DNA of 64,000 nt from Actinomycetospora lutea (lineage in GTDB: Bacteria; Actinomycetota; Actinomycetes; Mycobacteriales; Pseudonocardiaceae): NCBI RefSeq assembly GCF_028737205.1, contig NZ_JAQZAL010000011.1:1-64000 (forward strand). The letters run 5' to 3'. The translations under genes were made by a program, and so were the position numbers. Shown in pieces: positions 53,563 through 62,523 of the stretch. The notes below the pieces were generated by a model. That model was not told the origin of the DNA, ran no database searches, and saw nothing but the letters and a program-made list of their open reading frames with translations. The first letter of the stretch is position 1; each line of letters begins with the position of its first letter.

Positions 53563-54150
53563 ATGAGGACCGCGCTGCTCCCCCGCGACGGCCGGTCCGA
53601 CGGGTCCCCGACGACGTGGTCGTGCCGGTGGGAGACCGCCCTCGCACCGCGCGAGCACGACGCGCTCGCCGCCCTGCTCGCCCGCAGCTACGCCACGACC
53701 GCGTTCGCCCGCGGCCGCAGCTGGGCCGGGGCACGCCCCGAGCTGCGGGTTCTCGGTCACCGGGACGGCGAGCTCGTCGCCCACGCCGCGGTGATCCGCC
53801 GCTTCCTGCGCGCCCCCGACGAGGACACCTCGGTGCTCGTCGGCGACGTCGGCCTGGTCGCGGTGCACCCCGGGCGCCAGGGCGGGGGCCTCGGCGGCGC
53901 CCTGATGCGCTCGGTGGCCTCGACGCTGGACCGGCTCGGCCTGCCGTTCGGGTTCCTGACCTGCGACCCCGAGGTCCGGGCGTTCTACGAACGCTGCGGG
54001 TGGACCCCGCTGCTCGAGCACCCCGTGCGATCGATCCGCGTCGACCAGGATCTCGAGGACCACCGCCGTCACGGCATGCTCCTGCCCGTCGCGCGGCCGG
54101 CCACCGAGTGGCCCGCAGGGCGCGTCGAGCGCAACGGTCAGGAGATCTGA
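53563..54150 (+). CDS. NodA-like N-acyltransferase
   Basis: A 195-residue protein resembling rhizobial NodA, the acyltransferase that adds a fatty acyl chain to the free amine of chitooligosaccharide (196 residues in rhizobia). The hallmark SWAGARPELR at residues 53-62 is present. Further NodA-like segments are AHAAVIRRFLR (73-83), VGDVGLVAVHPGRQGGGLGG (93-112), GLPFGFLT (126-133) and the ending EWPAGRVERNGQEI (182-195), matching NodA's EWPAG..IDRNG. The region around 93-115 is the GNAT-type acyl-CoA/ACP site. No nodB or nodC is nearby. ATG 53563 follows GGGAGG. Confidence 0.82.
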   Translation: MRTALLPRDGRSDGSPTTWSCRWETALAPREHDALAALLARSYATTAFARGRSWAGARPELRVLGHRDGELVAHAAVIRRFLRAPDEDTSVLVGDVGLVAVHPGRQGGGLGGALMRSVASTLDRLGLPFGFLTCDPEVRAFYERCGWTPLLEHPVRSIRVDQDLEDHRRHGMLLPVARPATEWPAGRVERNGQEI

Positions 54151-54273
54151 GGCCGGCCGGCGGCGCGACCGCCGGGGGGTGGTCTGCGCAGCCACGGATC
54201 GGCAGGCCGTGGCTGTCCTCCCGGTGCTCGGTGAGTGTCGACCGCAGTCGCCCACCGATCCGAGGAGCGCTCC

Positions 54274-55299
54274 GTGACGAACGATCCCGCCCCGGCCGCC
54301 GTGCCCCGCACCACCGACATCACCGTCCCCGACATCACCGTCCCCGACCTCGCCGGCCGGCGCGCCGTCGTCACCGGCGCCAGCGACGGCGTCGGGCTCG
54401 GCCTCGCCCGCCGGCTCGCCGCCGCCGGCGCGGAGGTCGTCCTGCCCGTCCGCAACCCGCGCAAGGGCGAGGCCGCGATCGCGGCGATCCGCGAGCAGAC
54501 CCCCGACGCCGACGCGTCGCTGCGCGAGCTCGACCTCTCGTCGCTGGCGTCCGTCGCCGCCCTCGGCGCCGCCCTGCGCGAGGAGGGCCGGCCGATCCAC
54601 CTCCTGGTCAACAACGCCGGCGTCATGACCCCGCCCGACCGGCAGACCACCGCCGACGGGTTCGAGCTGCAGTTCGGCACCAACCACCTCGGCCACGTCG
54701 CGCTCGTCGCCCACCTGATGCCCCTGCTACAGGCCGGCCGCGGCCGCGTGACCTCGCAGATCAGCGTGGCCGCGCGCCGCGGCGCCGTCCACTGGGACGA
54801 CCTGCACTGGCAGGGCTCCTACGAAGGCACGCGCGCCTACGCCCAGTCCAAGATCGCGTTCGGGCTCTTCGCGCTCGAGCTCGACCGGCGCAGCCGGGCC
54901 GGCGGCTGGGGCATCACCAGCAACCTGTCCCACCCCGGTGTCGTCCCCACCAACCTGCTCGCCGCGCGCCCGGAGGTCGGCCGCGCGCAGGACATGCCCC
55001 GGATCAGGCTCATCCGGGCCCTGTCCCGCTGGGGTCTGCTCGGCACCGTCGAGACCGCGCTGCTGCCCGCCCTCCACGCCGCGGTCTCGCCCGACGCCCG
55101 CGGCGGCCGTCTCTACGGCCCGGACGGGTTCGGCAACCTCCGCGGCGCCCCCGCCGAGCAGCGGCTCTACCGCCCGCTGCGCAGCACCGAGGACGCCGAG
55201 CGGATCTGGGACGTCTCGGTGCGGCTGGCGGGGGTGTCCTTCCCCCGGGACCGGACCGTCGCCCCGGATACGCCGCCAGGTGTCCGACGGGCCGGATGA
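54274..55299 (+). CDS. SDR family oxidoreductase, retinol-dehydrogenase-like
   Basis: A 341-residue [11 protein letters not shown] near residue 39 and NNAGVMTPP near 115 bind cofactor, and YAQSK near 195 holds the catalytic Tyr/Lys. The usual Ser is in [13 protein letters not shown]. The early motif [11 protein letters not shown] is an internal duplication of five codons. GTG 54274 has GAGGAG upstream. The length and the [11 protein letters not shown] motif match the retinol dehydrogenase/WW-domain-oxidoreductase-like group. Substrate unknown. Confidence 0.87.
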   Translation: MTNDPAPAAVPRTTDITVPDITVPDLAGRRAVVTGASDGVGLGLARRLAAAGAEVVLPVRNPRKGEAAIAAIREQTPDADASLRELDLSSLASVAALGAALREEGRPIHLLVNNAGVMTPPDRQTTADGFELQFGTNHLGHVALVAHLMPLLQAGRGRVTSQISVAARRGAVHWDDLHWQGSYEGTRAYAQSKIAFGLFALELDRRSRAGGWGITSNLSHPGVVPTNLLAARPEVGRAQDMPRIRLIRALSRWGLLGTVETALLPALHAAVSPDARGGRLYGPDGFGNLRGAPAEQRLYRPLRSTEDAERIWDVSVRLAGVSFPRDRTVAPDTPPGVRRAG

Positions 55300-55431
55300 C
55301 CGACGCGCAGGAGGCCCGCTCCGTGCGTCAGCGTTCGATCATCCGCATCTGGGCTTCGATGTGGTACCCGCCCACGGCCGGGGGTGTTCGTCGAGGCGGC
55401 GCAACTGCTCGGGGCCGCAGCGTCGTCGACC

Positions 55432-56022
55432 TCAGGCCAGGAGCGTGCCCGGCGCCGGCCGGTAGGGCGCGAAGAAGTCGTTGGCGCTCGCCCCGGCCAG
55501 CGTCATCACCAGCGCCGGCACCGCCACGCCGTCGATCTGCTCGCGGATGATGTCGGCGTGCCCCGCGTGGCGGGCCCACTCCTCGAGCAGGTGCACGAGG
55601 TGGTGGCGGGTACGGATCGGCCGGGCGTCGAGGATCCCGTGCCACGGGGCGGGCGGCGCCGTGGCGTCCCCCGCCGGATCGGTCGCGGCGACGGTCGCCA
55701 GCAGCTCGGTCCGGAGCCGGTCGAACTCCTCGATGGTCCCGGCCACCGTCTCGTCCTCGCGCACGGCGAAGCTGTCGGCGAACGCGGCGAACGCCGCCTC
55801 GTCGATCGTCTGCTCGACGGTGCCGCGCAGCCGCTGCAGCGCCCCGCGCATGCCGTGGGCGGCGTGCTTGATGATGCCCCCGACCGACAGCGCACTGCGG
55901 CAGGGCGTCTCGCGCGCCTGCTCCTCGGTCAGGCCCAGCGCGGCGGCGCGGATGGCCGCGAGCTGCTCGTCGAGGTAGTGGACGAGGCCGGTGACCTCGT
56001 CGTGCTGAGCGGGTGCGTACAT
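55432..56022 (-). CDS. DinB-like / DUF664 family protein
   Basis: A 196-residue four-helix bundle of the DinB superfamily, DUF664 branch, often thought to be mycothiol-dependent or metal-binding. Blocks are LDEQLAAIRAAALGLTEEQA, GGIIKHAAHGMRGAL (His) and HHLVHLLEEWARHAGHADII (two further His), giving the His triad. ATG 56022 has GGAGG upstream. It ends a run of minus-strand genes after the SDR of the transketolase operon but may be independent (81 bases gap). Confidence 0.87.
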   Translation of the reverse strand: MYAPAQHDEVTGLVHYLDEQLAAIRAAALGLTEEQARETPCRSALSVGGIIKHAAHGMRGALQRLRGTVEQTIDEAAFAAFADSFAVREDETVAGTIEEFDRLRTELLATVAATDPAGDATAPPAPWHGILDARPIRTRHHLVHLLEEWARHAGHADIIREQIDGVAVPALVMTLAGASANDFFAPYRPAPGTLLA

Positions 56023-56103
56023 CGCGCGGCCTCCGGGCTCCCTCGTGATCGTGTGGAGACGATCCTGCCGACCGGGGCGGACAGGTCGTGTCCGCCTCCG
56101 CGC

Positions 56104-56865
56104 TCAGTGGATGTGCGACCCGCCGTTGACGTCGTAGGTGGCGCCGGTGACGTAGCCGGTCTCCTCCCGGCACAGGTAGGTGATGAGGTCCGCGACGTCC
56201 TCGACGCGACCGTTGCGCCCGACGGGGATGCCGGCGAGCAGTGCGGCCTTGCGTTCGCCCTCGAGCGCGCCGCCGGTGATGTCCGTGTCGATGAGACCCG
56301 GCGCGACGCTGTTGACGGTCACCCCGGACGGGCCGAGCTCGCGGGCCAGGGCCCGGGCGAACCCCAGCTGGGCGGCCTTGGCGGCCGAGTAGGCGACACC
56401 GCCGAAGACGCCGCCGCCGCGCTCGGCCGACACCGAGGACAGGAACACGATGCGCCCGAAGCCGCGCTCGGCCATGCCGGGAGCGAGCCGGCGGGTGACG
56501 TGGTACGCGCCGCGGACGTTGACGGCGAACACGCGCTCCCACTCGGCGTCGCTGACCTCGAGGAACGGCACCGGCGAGGTGATGCCGGCGTTGTTGACCA
56601 CGGCGCCGACCGGGGGCAGCGCCTCGGTGACGGTGGCCAGCGCGGTGTCGACCGAGGCGTCGTCGGTGACGTCGCAGGCGGCGCCGAGGGCGGCGACACC
56701 GTGGGCGGCGGCCACCTCGTCGGCGGTCTCCTTGGCGCCGGCCTCGTCGAGGTCGAGCACGGCGACGTTCCACCCGGCGGCGGCGAGGGCGTGGGCGGTG
56801 GCGCGGCCGATGCCGCGGCGGGAACCGGCGCCGGTGACGACGGCGGTCATGGCGGAGATGGGCAC
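56104..56865 (-). CDS. SDR family oxidoreductase (3-oxoacyl-ACP reductase-like)
   Basis: A 253-residue SDR with TGAGSRRGIG at the cofactor site, NNAGITSPVPFLEVSD, catalytic Ser and YSAAK near residues 145-163, and a NGGSHIH tail. GTG 56865 follows GGGAG. It is the last gene of the operon MFS - transketolase N - transketolase C - SDR and probably oxidises or reduces a polyol, sugar or sugar-derived ketone within that pathway. Confidence 0.9.
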   Translation of the reverse strand: MPISAMTAVVTGAGSRRGIGRATAHALAAAGWNVAVLDLDEAGAKETADEVAAAHGVAALGAACDVTDDASVDTALATVTEALPPVGAVVNNAGITSPVPFLEVSDAEWERVFAVNVRGAYHVTRRLAPGMAERGFGRIVFLSSVSAERGGGVFGGVAYSAAKAAQLGFARALARELGPSGVTVNSVAPGLIDTDITGGALEGERKAALLAGIPVGRNGRVEDVADLITYLCREETGYVTGATYDVNGGSHIH

Positions 56866-56890
56866 GGAGGTCTCCCGGGGATCAGGGCGG

Positions 56891-57925
56891 TCAGGCGGAC
56901 GCGGGTGCGGGGTCGGCGGGCCAGGGCGCGCGGTCGTCGAGCTCCGCCTTGACGCGGGCGACGACGGCGTCGGTGGACAGGCCGTAGCGGTCGTGCAGGG
57001 TCGGCAGGGCGCCGGCGGCGAGGAACTCGTCGGGCAGCGCGATCTGCCCGAACCGCGTGGCGACGCCGGCGAGGGCGAGCGAGGTGGCGACGGCCTCCCC
57101 GAGCCCGCCGACCACGGTGTGGTTCTCGCAGGTCAGGACGAGCCGGTCGGAGCGGGCGGCGCGGACGATCGCCTCGCGGTCGAGCGGCTTGATCGTCGGC
57201 ACGTGCAGGACGGCGACGTCGACGTGGTCGGCCTCGAGGCGGGCGGCGGCCTGCAGCGCCCGCATCGTCATGAGGCCGGTGGAGATGAGCAGGACGTCGC
57301 GCCCGGTCCGCAGCTCGGCGGCCCTGCCGAGCTCGAAGCGGTAGTCGTACTCGTCGAGGACGGTGGGCACCGATCCGCGCAGCAGGCGCAGGTAGGTCGG
57401 CCCGTCGTGGTCGGCGAGCGCCGGCACGGCCTGCTCGATGTCCACCGAGTCGCAGGGGTCGACGATCGTGAGGTTCGGGCAGCCGCGCAGGATCGCGAGG
57501 TCCTCGGTGGCCTGGTGGCTGGGGCCGTAGCCGGTGGTCAGACCGGGCAGCCCGCCGACCACGTTGACGTTGAGCCCGGGCTCGGCGATGTCGAGGGCGA
57601 GGAAGTCGTAGGCGCGACGCGTGGCGAACACCGAGTACGTCGACGCGAACGGCACCAGCCCGACCTCGGCCATCCCGGCCGCGGCGCCGAGCAGGACCTG
57701 CTCGGCCATGCCCATCTGGAAGAAGCGCTCCGGGTGGGCCTCGCGGAAGACGTGCATGTCGGTGTACTTGGCGAGGTCGGCCGAGAGCCCGACGATCTCG
57801 GGACGCTCCTGCGCGAGGGCAGCCAGCGCGTGGCCGAACGGTGCGGGGGTCGTGCGCTGGTCGGCGTCGGCGAACGACGCGATCATCGCCGAGGTCGTGA
57901 GCTTCTTGGGCGCGGCGGTGGTCAT
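56891..57925 (-). CDS. Transketolase, C-terminal subunit
   Basis: A 344-residue subunit with the pyrimidine-binding domain (DLAKYTDMHVFREAHPERFF, MGMAEQVLLGAAAGMAEVGL with the catalytic Glu) and the transketolase C-terminal domain (GRDVLLISTGLMTMRALQAA). ATG overlaps the stop of the N-terminal subunit gene. Split transketolases of this kind serve specialised pathways such as branched-sugar (apulose) or sulfosugar metabolism; which one is unknown here. Confidence 0.92.
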   Translation of the reverse strand: MTTAAPKKLTTSAMIASFADADQRTTPAPFGHALAALAQERPEIVGLSADLAKYTDMHVFREAHPERFFQMGMAEQVLLGAAAGMAEVGLVPFASTYSVFATRRAYDFLALDIAEPGLNVNVVGGLPGLTTGYGPSHQATEDLAILRGCPNLTIVDPCDSVDIEQAVPALADHDGPTYLRLLRGSVPTVLDEYDYRFELGRAAELRTGRDVLLISTGLMTMRALQAAARLEADHVDVAVLHVPTIKPLDREAIVRAARSDRLVLTCENHTVVGGLGEAVATSLALAGVATRFGQIALPDEFLAAGALPTLHDRYGLSTDAVVARVKAELDDRAPWPADPAPASA

Positions 57926-58854
57926 CGGTCGTGTCCTTCCTGGATGGTCGAGCTCCGCTCCCCGATCGGCGTGCTCGTCCTGAGGTCTCCCGTCAGGAGC
58001 TGGTCACGGGCGATCTGCCACTCGTGCTCCTCGACGCGCAGGAAGTGCGCCTTCTCGCGCGTCTCGAGCATCGGCACGCCGCGCCCGGGGCGGGTGTCGC
58101 AGAGCAGGACCGACGGTCCGGTGGGGTCGGCGGTGAGCTCGTCGAGGGCGTCGACGAGGGCGGCGACGTCGTTGCCGTCGACCCGGCGCACGGCCCAGCC
58201 GAAGGCGCGCCACTTGTCCTCGAGCGGGTCGATGCGCAGCACACCCGCGGTGGGCCCGTCGGCCTGCAGGCCGTTGACGTCGACGACGGCGAGCACGTTC
58301 GCGAGCCCGTGGTGGGCGCAGGACATCGCGGCCTCCCAGGTGGAGCCCTCGTCGAGCTCGCCGTCCGACAGGAGGTCGACGATCCGGGCGGAACTGCCGA
58401 GATGGCGCAGGCCCAGCGCCATCCCGGTGGCGACGCCCAGCCCGTGGCCCAGCGAGCCGCCGGAGATCTCCATGCCGGGGGTGTAGGACGCCATTGCCGA
58501 CATCGGCAGGCGGGAGTCGTCGGAGCCGTAGGTCTCGAGCTCCTCGGTCGGGATGATGCCGGCCTCGGCGAACGCGGCGTAGGCGGCGATCGCGTAGTGG
58601 CCGATGGAGAGCAGGAAGCGGTCGCGGTCGGGCCACTCGGGGTCGTGCGGGCGGAGGCGCAGCGTGTCGCCGAACAGGACGGCGAGCACGTCGGCGACGC
58701 CGAGCGCCTGGCCGATGTAGCCCTGGCCCTGGACCTCGCCCATGTCGAGGGCGTGGCGGCGGATGCGGTAGGCCGCGTCGCGCAGGCGGGCCACGCGCTC
58801 GGTGGGGGTCGCGGCGGCGCCGGTGGTGACCGGGGCGGTGGTCGTGGAGGTCAT
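57922..58854 (-). CDS. Transketolase, N-terminal subunit
   Basis: A 310-residue ThDP pyrophosphate-binding subunit. Motifs: GHYAIAAYAAFAEAG, GSLGHGLGVATGMALGLRHL and the ThDP motif LLSDGELDEGSTWEAAMSCA ending VDVNGLQADG (GDG..N type with SDGE). ATG 58854 follows GGAGACACGAC. It pairs with the downstream C-terminal subunit to form the full enzyme. The operon's permease and SDR suggest import and conversion of a sugar-like compound. Confidence 0.92.
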   Translation of the reverse strand: MTSTTTAPVTTGAAATPTERVARLRDAAYRIRRHALDMGEVQGQGYIGQALGVADVLAVLFGDTLRLRPHDPEWPDRDRFLLSIGHYAIAAYAAFAEAGIIPTEELETYGSDDSRLPMSAMASYTPGMEISGGSLGHGLGVATGMALGLRHLGSSARIVDLLSDGELDEGSTWEAAMSCAHHGLANVLAVVDVNGLQADGPTAGVLRIDPLEDKWRAFGWAVRRVDGNDVAALVDALDELTADPTGPSVLLCDTRPGRGVPMLETREKAHFLRVEEHEWQIARDQLLTGDLRTSTPIGERSSTIQEGHDR

Positions 58855-58879
58855 GTCGTGTCTCCGGATCGGTCGGGGG

Positions 58880-60265
58880 TCAGGAGGCGGTGACCGGGCT
58901 GGCCGGGGCCCGCGGCGCGTCGGTGCGCGCGAGCTCGTCGACGGCGGCCTTCTCCGCAGGGCCCCAGGTCTCGCGGGTGAGCAGGGTGGCGGCCACGCCG
59001 CACACGCCGTAGAAGGTGATCAGCAGCGCCGGGCCGATCCAGCCGAAGCCCGCGAACAGGGCGGTCGCGATCAGCGGGGTGAAGCCGGAGACGACCGCGG
59101 AGAGCTGGTAGGCCAGCGAGGCGCCGGTGGTGCGGGTCCGGGCGGCGAACAGCTCGGAGAACCAGGCGCCCTGCACGCCGGCGAGCATGTTCTGGCAGAC
59201 CGCGTAGCTGACGACGAACGCCGCGACGATCGCCAGCGCGGTCCCGGTGTTGACGAGCAGGAAGAGCGGCACGCCCCAGAGCGCGGTGATCGCGGTGCCC
59301 ACCAGGTACACCGGGCGGCGGCCCACGCGGTCGGTCAGCGAGCCCCAGAAGACGGTGGCGGCGATGCCGATCGCCGCGGCGATCATGGTCGCGGTCAGCG
59401 TCGTCGTGCGGTCGGAGATGTCCTCCGAGGTCAGGTAGGACACGACGAAGGTGATGGTGACCGCGTAGCCGGCGGTCTCGGTCATGCGCAGGAAGAAGGC
59501 CCGCAGGATGTTGCGCCAGTCGTCGCGCACGACCTCGAGCAGCGGGTTCTTCGAGACCTCCCCCTCGGACTTGAGCTCCTCGAACTCCGGGGACTCCTCG
59601 ACCTTGAGCCGGATGACGATCCCGACGGCGATCAGCACCGCGGACAGCAGGAACGGCACGCGCCACGCCCACTGGTCGCCGAGCGGGACGCTGACGAGGA
59701 ACGCGACGTTCGCCAGCAGCAGGCCGACCGGGAAGCCGGCCTGCGTGATGCCGGTGTAGAGACCCCGTCTGCGCCAGGGCGCGTGTTCGAACGTCATGAG
59801 GATGGCGCCGCCCCACTCGGCGCCGAAGGCGAGACCCTGCACCACGCGGACGACCACCAGCAGGACCCCGGCCCAGACGCCGACCTGCTGATAGGTGGGC
59901 AGCAGGCCGATCAGGACGGTCGCGATGCCCATGAGCAGCAGCGAGCCGACGAGGACGGGCTTGCGGCCGATGCGATCGCCCAGGTAGCCGCCGATGATCC
60001 CGCCGAGCGGGCGGACCGCGAAGCCGACCCCGAGCGTGGCGAACGAGAGCAGGGTCCCGGAGAGCGGGTCGTCGGCCGGGAAGAAGACGGTGTTGAAGTA
60101 CAGGGCCGCGGCGACCCCGAACCCGATGAAGTCGTAGGTCTCGATGGTCGCCCCGATCGACGACCCGATGGCGACCCGCTTGCGGGCCGGGGTGCCCTCC
60201 ACGGGGTGGCGCGTGCTCTCGGCAGCCGGGCCGGCGTCGGCCGGTGCCCCGTTCCGTTCGGTCAT
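58880..60265 (-). CDS. MFS transporter, metabolite:H+ symporter (MHS) family
   Basis: A 461-residue twelve-helix permease of the MHS group (shikimate/alpha-ketoglutarate/proline-betaine transporters). The family start IGSSIGATIETYDFIGFGVA and the loop YLGDRIGRKPVLVGSLL are clear; RVVQGLAFGAEWGGAILMTF is the helix-5 motif. ATG 60265 follows GGAGATCACC. First gene of the transketolase operon; the GntR-type operator array lies 58-139 bases upstream. It probably imports the pathway's substrate. Confidence 0.92.
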   Translation of the reverse strand: MTERNGAPADAGPAAESTRHPVEGTPARKRVAIGSSIGATIETYDFIGFGVAAALYFNTVFFPADDPLSGTLLSFATLGVGFAVRPLGGIIGGYLGDRIGRKPVLVGSLLLMGIATVLIGLLPTYQQVGVWAGVLLVVVRVVQGLAFGAEWGGAILMTFEHAPWRRRGLYTGITQAGFPVGLLLANVAFLVSVPLGDQWAWRVPFLLSAVLIAVGIVIRLKVEESPEFEELKSEGEVSKNPLLEVVRDDWRNILRAFFLRMTETAGYAVTITFVVSYLTSEDISDRTTTLTATMIAAAIGIAATVFWGSLTDRVGRRPVYLVGTAITALWGVPLFLLVNTGTALAIVAAFVVSYAVCQNMLAGVQGAWFSELFAARTRTTGASLAYQLSAVVSGFTPLIATALFAGFGWIGPALLITFYGVCGVAATLLTRETWGPAEKAAVDELARTDAPRAPASPVTAS

Positions 60266-60322
60266 GGTGATCTCCGCTGATCGTGGGGACTCGACGGGGG
60301 GTGGCTGCCGCGCGTCGGCCAA

Positions 60323-60358
60323 CCCCAACAGTCGACTGTTAACAGTCAGCTGTTGGGG
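60323..60358. promoter_or_regulatory. Nested palindromic operator, GntR/FCD target
   Basis: AACAGTCGACTGTT (60327-60340) is a perfect 14-bp palindrome, directly followed by AACAGTCAGCTGTT (60341-60354), a near-perfect one. The 36 bases from CCCC to GGGG are themselves palindromic around 60340/60341 apart from two bases. A third site AACAGTCGAC lies at 60391-60400, and TGTCGACA occurs at 61214-61221 upstream of the GntR gene. This is the expected target of the adjacent GntR regulator. Confidence 0.75.
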
Positions 60359-60496
60359 GAAGATGGTGGAGCCGAGCGAGTCCCTCTGTCAACAGTCGAC
60401 GAGGACGGATTCCAGGGGTCCTGACCTGGGCCGATCACCCGGAGCGAGGGCAGAGATCGTCAGGAGGCCGCCGTGGCGGTCCTCGGCGGCGTCGCC

Positions 60497-61156
60497 TCAG
60501 CCCGCGTCGTCGGCGGCCGCGAAGTGGTCCGCCGCGGCCGCCATGTGCCCCTCGACCACGGACAACGCCGTGGCGAGCTCGCCGCTCTCGATCGCGTCGA
60601 TGATCGGTGCGTGCCGGTCGCCTGCCATCATCACCGGCGAGTTCTCGGCGTCGCCGTTCATGATCGTCACCCGGATGCGGCCCTCGAGCGCGCGCCAGGC
60701 CTCGACGAGCATAGAGTTCTGCGACAGCCGGCACAGCAGCAGGTGGAAGCCGAGGTCGGCCTCGACGCGCTCGGCGAAGTCACCGCGCCCGAGCCCGCCC
60801 AGGGCGGCGCGCAGCGTGTCCACGGCCTGCTGGCGCCGCGGCGAGCTGATGATCTCCGAGACCGCGAGTCCCTCGAGCGCGGCGCGGACCTTGAACAGCT
60901 CGCGCACCTCGGTGGCGGACAAGCGGTTGACCCGCAGCATCCCCCGGTTGCCGGCGGTGACCAGGCCTTCCTGCTGGAGGTGGCGCAGCGCCTCGCGCAC
61001 GGTCCCCCGGCTGACGCCGAGGTGGGTGGCGAGCTCGACCTCGCCGAGGTGATCGCCCGGTCGGTAGCGCCCCGCGGTGATGGCCGCCCGCAGCGCCGCC
61101 AGCGACCGCTCGCGCAGCGTGCTGCGGTCCAGGCTCTCCAACGGCTCGATGCTCAC
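60497..61156 (-). CDS. GntR family regulator, FCD (FadR-like) domain
   Basis: A 219-residue regulator. The winged helix is LRERSLAALRAAITAGRYRPGD, then HLGEVELATHLGVSRGTVRE ALRHLQQEG (two pieces). The FCD ligand domain contains LFKVRAALEGLAVSEI, DLGFHLLLCRLSQN and the C-terminal EGHMAAAADHF with metal-binding His. GTG 61156 has GGGAGG upstream. It lies upstream of, and on the same strand as, the MFS/transketolase operon; repeated AACAGTCGAC-type palindromes in the gap suggest that it represses that operon. TGTCGACA 58 bases upstream of its own start suggests autoregulation. Confidence 0.92.
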   Translation of the reverse strand: MSIEPLESLDRSTLRERSLAALRAAITAGRYRPGDHLGEVELATHLGVSRGTVREALRHLQQEGLVTAGNRGMLRVNRLSATEVRELFKVRAALEGLAVSEIISSPRRQQAVDTLRAALGGLGRGDFAERVEADLGFHLLLCRLSQNSMLVEAWRALEGRIRVTIMNGDAENSPVMMAGDRHAPIIDAIESGELATALSVVEGHMAAAADHFAAADDAG

Positions 61157-61244
61157 GCGGCACCTCCCTCGACAGCGCCATCGTAGCCGCGGTGCCGACA
61201 GCAGAGTGATGACTGTCGACACCGGCGTGGCGACGCTCCGGGTC

Positions 61245-62063
61245 TCAGACCGACCGGCCCTCGCCGTCGCACGGCACCGGCACCGGCACCGTCTCGCCCG
61301 GCAGCGCGGCGATCCGGCGCTGCACGTCGATCATCGCCGTCGGCTCGGTGCGGGCGGGCCCGCTGTAGGGGCGGTCGAGGTCGTGCACCACGAGCAGCGT
61401 GAGGCCGAAGACCACCGTCGTGCCGGCGAGGACGGCCACCTGCACGCCCGTCCGCACCCCGGGGTGCACCAGGGCGGCGAGCCCGCCGATCATCACCGCC
61501 ATCGAGAGCAGCAGGACCACCCAGACCACCGTGGGCACGCTGGGACGACCGTCCTCGAAGCGCTGGATGCGGGTCCGGATGCGCTCGCTGTTGTCGGCGA
61601 GGATCGCGCCGACCGCCGTCGCGTTGCGGGGGTCGACGGCGGCCCGGGCCAGCGCGGCGGTGACCTGGTCGGCGGCCGCGTCGGCCACCGGCGACGGCGC
61701 GCCCCCGGCCTGGGCCCGCCAGTCGGGTCCGACGACCGAGCGGGTGTAGCACGTCAGCCGCCCGAGCACCTCGGCCCGCGCCGGCGGGGTCAGCAGCGTC
61801 GCGCCCTCGGCCATCGACAGCACGGCGCCCGCCTCGGTCGCCGCCTGCTCCCCCGCGTCGTCGAACGAGCTGTAGACCGACACCACCACGAACGCGAGGA
61901 CGAGCGCCGCGAGGGTCCGCGCCGGCACGACCAGCTCGCTGATCGTCACGCCCTCCGCCCGCGCGAGCGGGTGGTCGTGGGAGCGCGTCCCGAAGACCTG
62001 CCGCCGGGTGAGGAAGCCGACCACGGCGGCCGCCGACAGGACGACGACCACGATCACCACCAC
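61245..62063 (-). CDS. DUF4239 (bestrophin-like) membrane protein
   Basis: A 272-residue protein with four or so helices: residues 1-18, about 45-66 (PARTLAALVLAFVVVSVYSS), 176-197 (TVVWVVLLLSMAVMIGGLAA) and 205-225. A soluble helical stretch lies between the second and third. The pattern and the EAGAVLSMAEGATLLTPPAR segment match DUF4239, a family distantly like bestrophin channels but uncharacterised. GTG 62063 has TAGCGT six bases upstream (minus strand, 62070-62075), leaderless-like. Confidence 0.82.
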   Translation of the reverse strand: MVVIVVVVLSAAAVVGFLTRRQVFGTRSHDHPLARAEGVTISELVVPARTLAALVLAFVVVSVYSSFDDAGEQAATEAGAVLSMAEGATLLTPPARAEVLGRLTCYTRSVVGPDWRAQAGGAPSPVADAAADQVTAALARAAVDPRNATAVGAILADNSERIRTRIQRFEDGRPSVPTVVWVVLLLSMAVMIGGLAALVHPGVRTGVQVAVLAGTTVVFGLTLLVVHDLDRPYSGPARTEPTAMIDVQRRIAALPGETVPVPVPCDGEGRSV

Positions 62064-62154
62064 GGCGCGACGCTACCCGGCGGAGCGAGGTGCGCCGTCG
62101 GCAGCGCGGACGGACGACGCGTGCACAGGTGTCGACCCGTGGTAGCTTCCGCGC

Positions 62155-62505
62155 GTGGAGGCGAACGAGAACCTGGCGTTCGACGCGCTCTCCGACCGCG
62201 TCCGTCGCCGGATCCTCGCCGCCCTCGGCGAGGAGGGGGAGCTGAGCGCGAGCGAGATCGCCGCGCGCATCGACTCCGTCGGCCGGACGTCGGTGTCGAG
62301 CCACCTGCGCGTGCTGCGCACCTCCGGGGTGGTCGTCGAGCGGCGCTCCGGGCGCAACCGGTTCTACTCGCTCGATCTCGACGGTACGGTCCGGGACGCC
62401 TTCGTCTACCTCCAGTCGATCCTGCGCGAGGCGACGACCTCGATCGACACCACCGACGCCCCGGAGCGGCACGACGCCGACCGCGGCGACCGTGGAGTCG
62501 GCTGA
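62155..62505 (+). CDS. ArsR family transcriptional regulator
   Basis: A 116-residue ArsR/SmtB winged-helix protein: FDALSDRVRRRILAALGEEG, ELSASEIAARIDS, TSVSSHLRVLRTSGVVVERR and SGRNRFYSLD. No cysteine or His cluster for metal binding is visible, so it is of the metal-independent kind often paired with SRPBCC proteins. GTG 62155 has TAGCTT six bases upstream (62143-62148), leaderless. It is followed after 18 bases by a gene whose N-terminus is SRPBCC-like, the usual partner. Confidence 0.9.
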   Translation: MEANENLAFDALSDRVRRRILAALGEEGELSASEIAARIDSVGRTSVSSHLRVLRTSGVVVERRSGRNRFYSLDLDGTVRDAFVYLQSILREATTSIDTTDAPERHDADRGDRGVG

Positions 62506-62523
62506 CGCACCCCCGGGGCCGCG

